Assembly: GCA_937868675.1 (NCBI GenBank)
Contig: CALMNJ010000419.1
Location: forward strand, 1-16,690
Direction of reading: 5' to 3'
From: an uncultured Bacteroidota bacterium
Lineage (GTDB): Bacteria; Bacteroidota; Bacteroidia; B-17B0; Aurantibacillaceae
DNA length: 16,690 bases
The notes under the pieces: model-generated
The model's input: the letters and a program-made list of their open reading frames with translations, nothing else
What the model was told of the DNA's origin: nothing
Database searches by the model: none
Shown: in pieces, positions 12,880 through 16,690 of the stretch
Numbering within the stretch: the stretch's first letter is position 1
Layout of the letters: each line of letters begins with the position of its first letter
Position numbers and translations under genes: made by a program

Positions 12880-13575
12880 ATGGCAAAAATCCCACTCGAA
12901 AAAATTCTTTTTCTCGACATTGAAACCGTACCGCTTATTTACAAATACACCGACCTTGATGAAACCACGCGCGCACTCTGGGACAAGCGATGGCAATACC
13001 TGAAAGAAACAACCGGCGAGCAGCAATATGCAAAGGCGGGCATTTATGCCGAGTTTGCCCGCGTTCTGTGTATTGGACTTGGCTACTACAATGGAAAAAA
13101 ATTCAGGGTTACTACCATTATTTCCGACAACGAAAAAGAAGTGCTTGAGAAATTTGCAAATCTCCTTTCTGAACATTTCAATACCGCGCAACACCTGCTG
13201 TGTGCACACAACGGCAAGGAATTCGATTTTCCGTTTCTGTGCCGGCGCTTCCTCATTAATAACATGCCTTTGCCCAGAGTGCTTCAATTGCAGGGCAAAA
13301 AACCCTGGGAGGTAAACCATATTGATACGATGGAGCTCTGGAAATTTGGCGACATCAAAAATTTCAGTTCCCTGAACCTTCTCGCACACATATTTGGGAT
13401 TCCTTCACCCAAGCAGGACCTTGATGGCGCTCAGGTAAGTAAAACCTATTACGAAGAAAAAGATCTTAAAAAAATTGGCGACTACTGCCGCGGCGACGTC
13501 ATTACCCTTGCAAGAATTTACAACCGCTTTGCCGGACTTGGAAATTTGGCCAGTGAAGATATTATTTTTGTGTAA
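12880..13575 (+). CDS. DnaQ-like 3'-5' exonuclease, PolB-exo type
   Basis: A stand-alone exonuclease domain protein (231 residues) related to the proofreading domain of family B polymerases. The DEDDy residues are visible: LDIET (Asp13, Glu15, motif I), AHNGKEFDFPFL with Asp116 (motif II), and YCRGDVITLARIY with Tyr202 and Asp206 (motif III). No polymerase domain is attached. It should remove 3' nucleotides from DNA in the cytoplasm; the repair or replication context is not known. It is the first gene of a four-gene operon with gpsA 26 bp downstream. The ATG at 12880 has no Shine-Dalgarno, but is preceded by an A/T-rich tatttttt and a foldable leader. Confidence 0.88.
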   Translation: MAKIPLEKILFLDIETVPLIYKYTDLDETTRALWDKRWQYLKETTGEQQYAKAGIYAEFARVLCIGLGYYNGKKFRVTTIISDNEKEVLEKFANLLSEHFNTAQHLLCAHNGKEFDFPFLCRRFLINNMPLPRVLQLQGKKPWEVNHIDTMELWKFGDIKNFSSLNLLAHIFGIPSPKQDLDGAQVSKTYYEEKDLKKIGDYCRGDVITLARIYNRFAGLGNLASEDIIFV

Positions 13576-13601
13576 TTTCAGGCGGATTACAAAAGGTGAC
13601 A

Positions 13602-14588
13602 ATGCGTGTAGCGATAATTGGCAGCGGCAGCTGGGCCACAGCGTTGGCCAAGCTTTTTCTGAACAACTGCGCTTCGATTAACTGGTTTATTCGCAAACCG
13701 GACGATATCGCATACTTTCAGGAGTATAAAACCAATCCACGTTACCTCAGTTCGGTAGAGTTTGACACGGACAAGGTAAATTTTTTCGGTTCGCTGGCCG
13801 AATGTGTTGAGCAATCCGACATACTGGTGCTGGCGGTGCCATCCGCCTTCCTTCACGATCTGGTTTCTACACTTGGTAAAGCCCAGCTCCAGGGGCGAAT
13901 TATTTTCTCTGCAATTAAGGGTATCGTACCGCAGCACAACCTCATTGTTGGCGAGTACCTTAACAAGGTTTACGATGTTCCCCTGGCAAACATCGGCGTC
14001 ATTACCGGGCCCTGTCACGCTGAAGAGGTAGCACTCGAAAAGCTGAGTTACCTCACCATAGCATCCATTCATTCACAAAATGCATCCCTTATAAGCAATA
14101 TGCTGAATTGCCGTTACCTCAGCAGCACCGTAAGTGACGACATCTATGGAACGGAATATTCGGCAGTGCTTAAAAATGTAATAGCGGTTGCAGGAGGCAT
14201 GTGTCATGGTTTAGGTTATGGCGACAATTTTCTGGCGGTTTTGGTGAGTAACGCCATTCAGGAAATTAAACGGTTTGTGGATGCGGTGCATCCAATTGAC
14301 CGCGATATCAACGCTTCGGCTTATTTAGGCGACCTGCTGGTAACGGCATATTCGCAGTTCAGCCGGAACCGCATGTTTGGCGCCATGCTCGGTAAGGGTT
14401 ACAGTGTTAAGCAGGCGCAACTTGAAATGAACATGATAGCCGAGGGATATTATGCTGTTAAGTGTGTTTATGAGATTAATAAAACCCACAATGTAAACAT
14501 GCCAATAACAAATGCTGTTTATAACATCATATACCTGCACAAAGATGTGCGGAAGGAAATAGCTCAATTATCTCAACAGCTTTCATAG
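13602..14588 (+). CDS. gpsA: NAD(P)+ glycerol-3-phosphate dehydrogenase
   Basis: A cytosolic enzyme (328 residues) that reduces dihydroxyacetone phosphate to sn-glycerol-3-phosphate for phospholipid synthesis. Seen in the sequence: the Rossmann motif IIGSGSWATALA (5-16), the VPSAFL turn, SAIKGI with Lys106, ITGPCHAEEVA (135-144; the usual GPSFAxE with Cys-His in place of Ser-Phe), and the catalytic LKNVIAVAGGMCHGLGYGDNF block (190-210) with Lys191. Two starts are close: GTG at 13596 and ATG at 13602. I chose ATG because MRVAIIGSGSW matches the family and a purine-rich aaaagg lies just upstream. The stop is one base before the next gene's TTG start. Confidence 0.95.
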   Translation: MRVAIIGSGSWATALAKLFLNNCASINWFIRKPDDIAYFQEYKTNPRYLSSVEFDTDKVNFFGSLAECVEQSDILVLAVPSAFLHDLVSTLGKAQLQGRIIFSAIKGIVPQHNLIVGEYLNKVYDVPLANIGVITGPCHAEEVALEKLSYLTIASIHSQNASLISNMLNCRYLSSTVSDDIYGTEYSAVLKNVIAVAGGMCHGLGYGDNFLAVLVSNAIQEIKRFVDAVHPIDRDINASAYLGDLLVTAYSQFSRNRMFGAMLGKGYSVKQAQLEMNMIAEGYYAVKCVYEINKTHNVNMPITNAVYNIIYLHKDVRKEIAQLSQQLS

Positions 14589-14589
14589 T

Positions 14590-15222
14590 TTGAATACCCT
14601 GGCCCGCATAGTTTCAGTTCTTTTTCACCCGCTGCTTATGGCCACGTATGGTTGTTTACTCATTTTTTTCGGGATGAAAAACACGATTTACGAATACATG
14701 ACGCCCTTTGGCAACAAGTGGCGCATTACGCTCTGGATCTTTGTTTTCACCTTTCTCCTCCCAGCCATGAGTATTTATATTGCCTATGTGCTGCGACTCA
14801 TACCTTCGCTCCTGTTGTCAAAACCATCTGACCGCACGTATCCTTATATCATAACCTTCCTTTTCTATCTGGGACTTTTTTATATGATGATGGATTTAAG
14901 TATTTGGAATGTGATAAAACTATTTGTAGCGGGCGGAGGCCTGGCCATTTTGCTCACGGCGATCATCAATCTGCGTTACAAAATCAGCGCTCACATGGTG
15001 GGCCTGGGAGGATTTCTCGGCGCACTCATTTCCATGTCGTTTTTGATCCAGTTTGACCTCACGTTTTTTTACATTGCCGTCATTCTGATAGCAGGAATCA
15101 CCGCTACCGCCAGATTGATATTGAGAGAACACAAACCCCCGCAGCTTTACCTGGGTTTTGCTCTGGGGCTTGGCGTTCAAACATTTATGTTTTACCTCCT
15201 TCAAAAACTCACGCTTATCTGA
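14590..15222 (+). CDS. Polytopic inner-membrane protein
   Basis: A 210-residue hydrophobic protein with about six or seven membrane segments (roughly residues 5-25, 48-70, 84-104, 110-132, 137-155, 158-178 and 186-205). The C-terminal ISAHMVGLGGFLGA is faintly like the SxxxGHS region of PAP2 phosphatases, and SKPSDRTYPYI could be a remnant of the K-x6-RP motif, but the signature is incomplete, so I leave the function open. The start is TTG at 14590, one base after the gpsA stop, with no ATG alternative before the first helix; coupling to gpsA is likely. Its stop TGA overlaps a possible CTG start of the next gene. Confidence 0.75.
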   Translation: MNTLARIVSVLFHPLLMATYGCLLIFFGMKNTIYEYMTPFGNKWRITLWIFVFTFLLPAMSIYIAYVLRLIPSLLLSKPSDRTYPYIITFLFYLGLFYMMMDLSIWNVIKLFVAGGGLAILLTAIINLRYKISAHMVGLGGFLGALISMSFLIQFDLTFFYIAVILIAGITATARLILREHKPPQLYLGFALGLGVQTFMFYLLQKLTLI

Positions 15223-16244
15223 GCCACATTCATTTCATAACCGGAGCCACCGGCATAGTTGGAAGCCATGTAGCCCTGAAACTTTTGCAGGAGGGTAAAA
15301 CAGTGGTAGCCTCGCGCCGTAAGGGAAGTGATATTAACAAGCTGGAAAAGCTGTTTTCCTATTATGTTTCAAATGCCGCCGAACTCGCCACTAAAGTGAA
15401 GTGGGTGGATCTGGACCTTACTGATATTTTTTCCATCGAAACGGCGCTGGAAGGTGTACATACGGTTTACCATTGCGCTGGATTTGTTTCGTTTAACCGC
15501 AATCAGCGCCGGCAGCTCATGGAAGTGAACCACGAAGGCACCCGCAGGCTCGTTGATATGTGCCTGCATAAAAAAATCAAGGCTTTCTGTCATGTGAGTT
15601 CGCTGGCCACCTTGCACAATCTCGAGCACACGGGCCTGCTTAACGAGCAGGTGTTTTGGAAAAAATCGGGCCGTGAAAGCAACTATGCCATAAGTAAATA
15701 TAATGCCGAGCGCGAAGTGTGGAGGGCTATGGAGGAAGGACTCAATGCCGTGATCGTAAACCCTGGCGTGGTGCTTTCGCCGGGTTTCTGGGATCAAAGC
15801 AGCGCCACAATATTTAAAACCTGCTACAAAGGCAATTTGTTTTACGCCCCCGGTACCACGGCATACGTGCACGCTGCCGATGTGGCTCACTGTATGGTAA
15901 GTCTTACCGAAAAGGGATGTTTTGGTGAACGGTTCCTCTTGCTCGAAAACAATTATTCATTCAGGCAGATTTTCGGCCTTATTCAAACTGCCTTCCATAA
16001 AAAACCTCCGGTTATCAGGGCCGGGCGTTTGATGCTCAATGCCGGCTGGTTGGCCGAATCTGTTATGGCTTTTTTAACCGGACGCAGTGCAGTAATTACG
16101 CGGTCTATTATTAACTCGGCCCTCAACACGCAACTTTATAGTAACCAAAAAATAAAAACAACGTTAGGCTTTGAATTTAGAAGCACCGCCAACGCTATTG
16201 GTGAAATATGTGTTGTATACGAAAACGAGCAGCGGAACCGGTAA
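15219..16244 (+). CDS. NAD-dependent epimerase/dehydratase-like SDR, non-ATG start
   Basis: An extended short-chain dehydrogenase/reductase of about 341 residues. The Rossmann motif TGATGIVGSHVALKLL lies at the N-terminus, an acidic LDLTD segment follows, then YHCAGFVSF (the VxHxA motif), HVSSLATL (Ser), and the catalytic YAISK (Tyr, Lys). It fits the NAD-dependent epimerase/dihydroflavonol-reductase-like group; the substrate is unknown. The first conventional start in frame is TTG at 15285, which would delete the glycine motif. Real candidates are CTG at 15219, overlapping the previous TGA as CTGA, and ATT at 15228, giving a family-like MHFITGATG. Coordinates use CTG. No ATG or GTG lies between. 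It is the last gene of the operon. Confidence 0.85.
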   Translation: MSHIHFITGATGIVGSHVALKLLQEGKTVVASRRKGSDINKLEKLFSYYVSNAAELATKVKWVDLDLTDIFSIETALEGVHTVYHCAGFVSFNRNQRRQLMEVNHEGTRRLVDMCLHKKIKAFCHVSSLATLHNLEHTGLLNEQVFWKKSGRESNYAISKYNAEREVWRAMEEGLNAVIVNPGVVLSPGFWDQSSATIFKTCYKGNLFYAPGTTAYVHAADVAHCMVSLTEKGCFGERFLLLENNYSFRQIFGLIQTAFHKKPPVIRAGRLMLNAGWLAESVMAFLTGRSAVITRSIINSALNTQLYSNQKIKTTLGFEFRSTANAIGEICVVYENEQRNR

Positions 16245-16291
16245 CAACTAACTGATTCTCATCGAATTAAAAACGCGGTTAATCAATAAAA

Positions 16292-16324
16292 TTTTGCTTT
16301 TTGTAACTTATTTTTATAATTTAG
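16292..16324 (+). promoter_or_regulatory. Putative promoter for the deoxynucleoside kinase
   Basis: TTTTG (16292-16296) and TAATTTAG (16317-16324), one base from TAnnTTTG, are separated by 20 nt in a very A/T-rich gap after the SDR gene. The start codon lies 18 nt further on. The same TAATTTAG octamer precedes the gene at 1477. Confidence 0.4.
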
Positions 16325-16342
16325 GCTAATATTTAAGACTGT

Positions 16343-16690
16343 ATGCACATTGCGATTGCGGGTAACATTGGGTCGGGCAAAACTACTTTAACATCTCTTC
16401 TGGCTAAGCACTATAAATGGCACGCACACTACGAGGATGCCGACGATAACCCGTATCTAAATGATTTTTACGAAGATATGCAGCGCTGGTCGTTCAACCT
16501 TCAGGTCTATTTTCTTAATAACCGTTTCAGTCAGATACTTGATATCCGTAAGGGAAAGCATACCGTAGTTCAGGACAGAACGATTTATGAGGACGCCTAT
16601 ATTTTTGCTCCCAATCTTCATGCTATGGGGCTCATGACCTCCCGCGACTATGACAATTACTTTTCGCTGTTTAAGCTCATGGAAAGCCTC
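16343..16690 (+). CDS. Deoxynucleoside kinase, 3' end cut off
   Basis: The N-terminal 116 residues of a deoxyadenosine/deoxyguanosine-type kinase, which uses ATP to phosphorylate deoxynucleosides in nucleotide salvage. Seen in the sequence: the Walker A loop AGNIGSGKTTL (6-16), the substrate region YEDADDNPYLNDFYED with the conserved glutamate and Asn-Pro-Tyr, LQVYFLNNRF, and QDRTIYEDAYIF, the DRS/ERS-like motif. The frame is open to the window edge with no stop. The ATG at 16343 begins the typical MHIAIAGNIGSGK. It is separated from the SDR gene by 98 bp and probably has its own promoter. Confidence 0.92.
   Translation, partial: MHIAIAGNIGSGKTTLTSLLAKHYKWHAHYEDADDNPYLNDFYEDMQRWSFNLQVYFLNNRFSQILDIRKGKHTVVQDRTIYEDAYIFAPNLHAMGLMTSRDYDNYFSLFKLMESL

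Overview
The window looks like chromosomal DNA from a member of the Bacteroidota (Bacteroidetes) with moderate GC content. The evidence is the gene content (a polyprenyl synthetase followed by a MORN-type lipoprotein, RlmN, a short TatA, outer-membrane-barrel-like secreted proteins and a deoxynucleoside kinase), promoter-like TAnnTTTG -7 boxes, the scarcity of Shine-Dalgarno sequences, and intergenic repeats of a type common in this phylum. No phage, IS transposase, CRISPR array, tRNA or rRNA was seen.

Layout. Positions 1-1476 hold no credible gene. They are a mosaic of repeats: two copies of a long palindromic module about 509 bp apart, a 55-bp sequence repeated exactly at 1-55 and 1187-1241, and a small hairpin element apparently inserted into another repeat with a 6-bp target duplication. 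A lone secreted protein (1477-2097, +) follows. Then come a minus-strand pair, polyprenyl synthetase and lipoprotein (3644 to 2166), and rlmN (4797 to 3733). The rlmN/amidohydrolase gap contains a folded element with a twice-repeated 14-mer. A long plus-strand run covers 5021-11272: amidohydrolase, metallo-beta-lactamase-fold hydrolase, secreted barrel-like protein, FAD oxidoreductase, retropepsin-like protein, RimK, AstE/AspA-like zinc deacylase, a 37-residue membrane microprotein and TatA. Two secreted-protein genes (11286-12215 minus, 12204-12731 plus) diverge with overlapping start codons. A second plus-strand operon covers 12880-16244: DnaQ/PolB-type exonuclease, GpsA, a polytopic membrane protein and a sugar-epimerase-like SDR. 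It is preceded by a leader that can form a pseudoknot. The window ends inside a deoxynucleoside kinase gene.

How the genes work together. The retropepsin-like protein, RimK and the M14-type deacylase form a recurring cluster for adding and trimming glutamate (or related amino-acid) tails on proteins. Polyprenyl synthetase and GpsA supply lipid precursors (quinone or undecaprenyl-type chains and glycerol-3-phosphate). The remaining genes are housekeeping, or secreted proteins of unknown role.

Most interesting points: the repeat module, whose stems differ in sequence between copies but stay complementary; the possible pseudoknot leader at 12804-12869; two genes that appear to lack ATG, GTG or TTG starts (6842 and 15219/15228); the head-to-head start overlap at 12204-12215; and three -7 boxes lying only 4-7 nt before start codons, which suggests leaderless transcripts.
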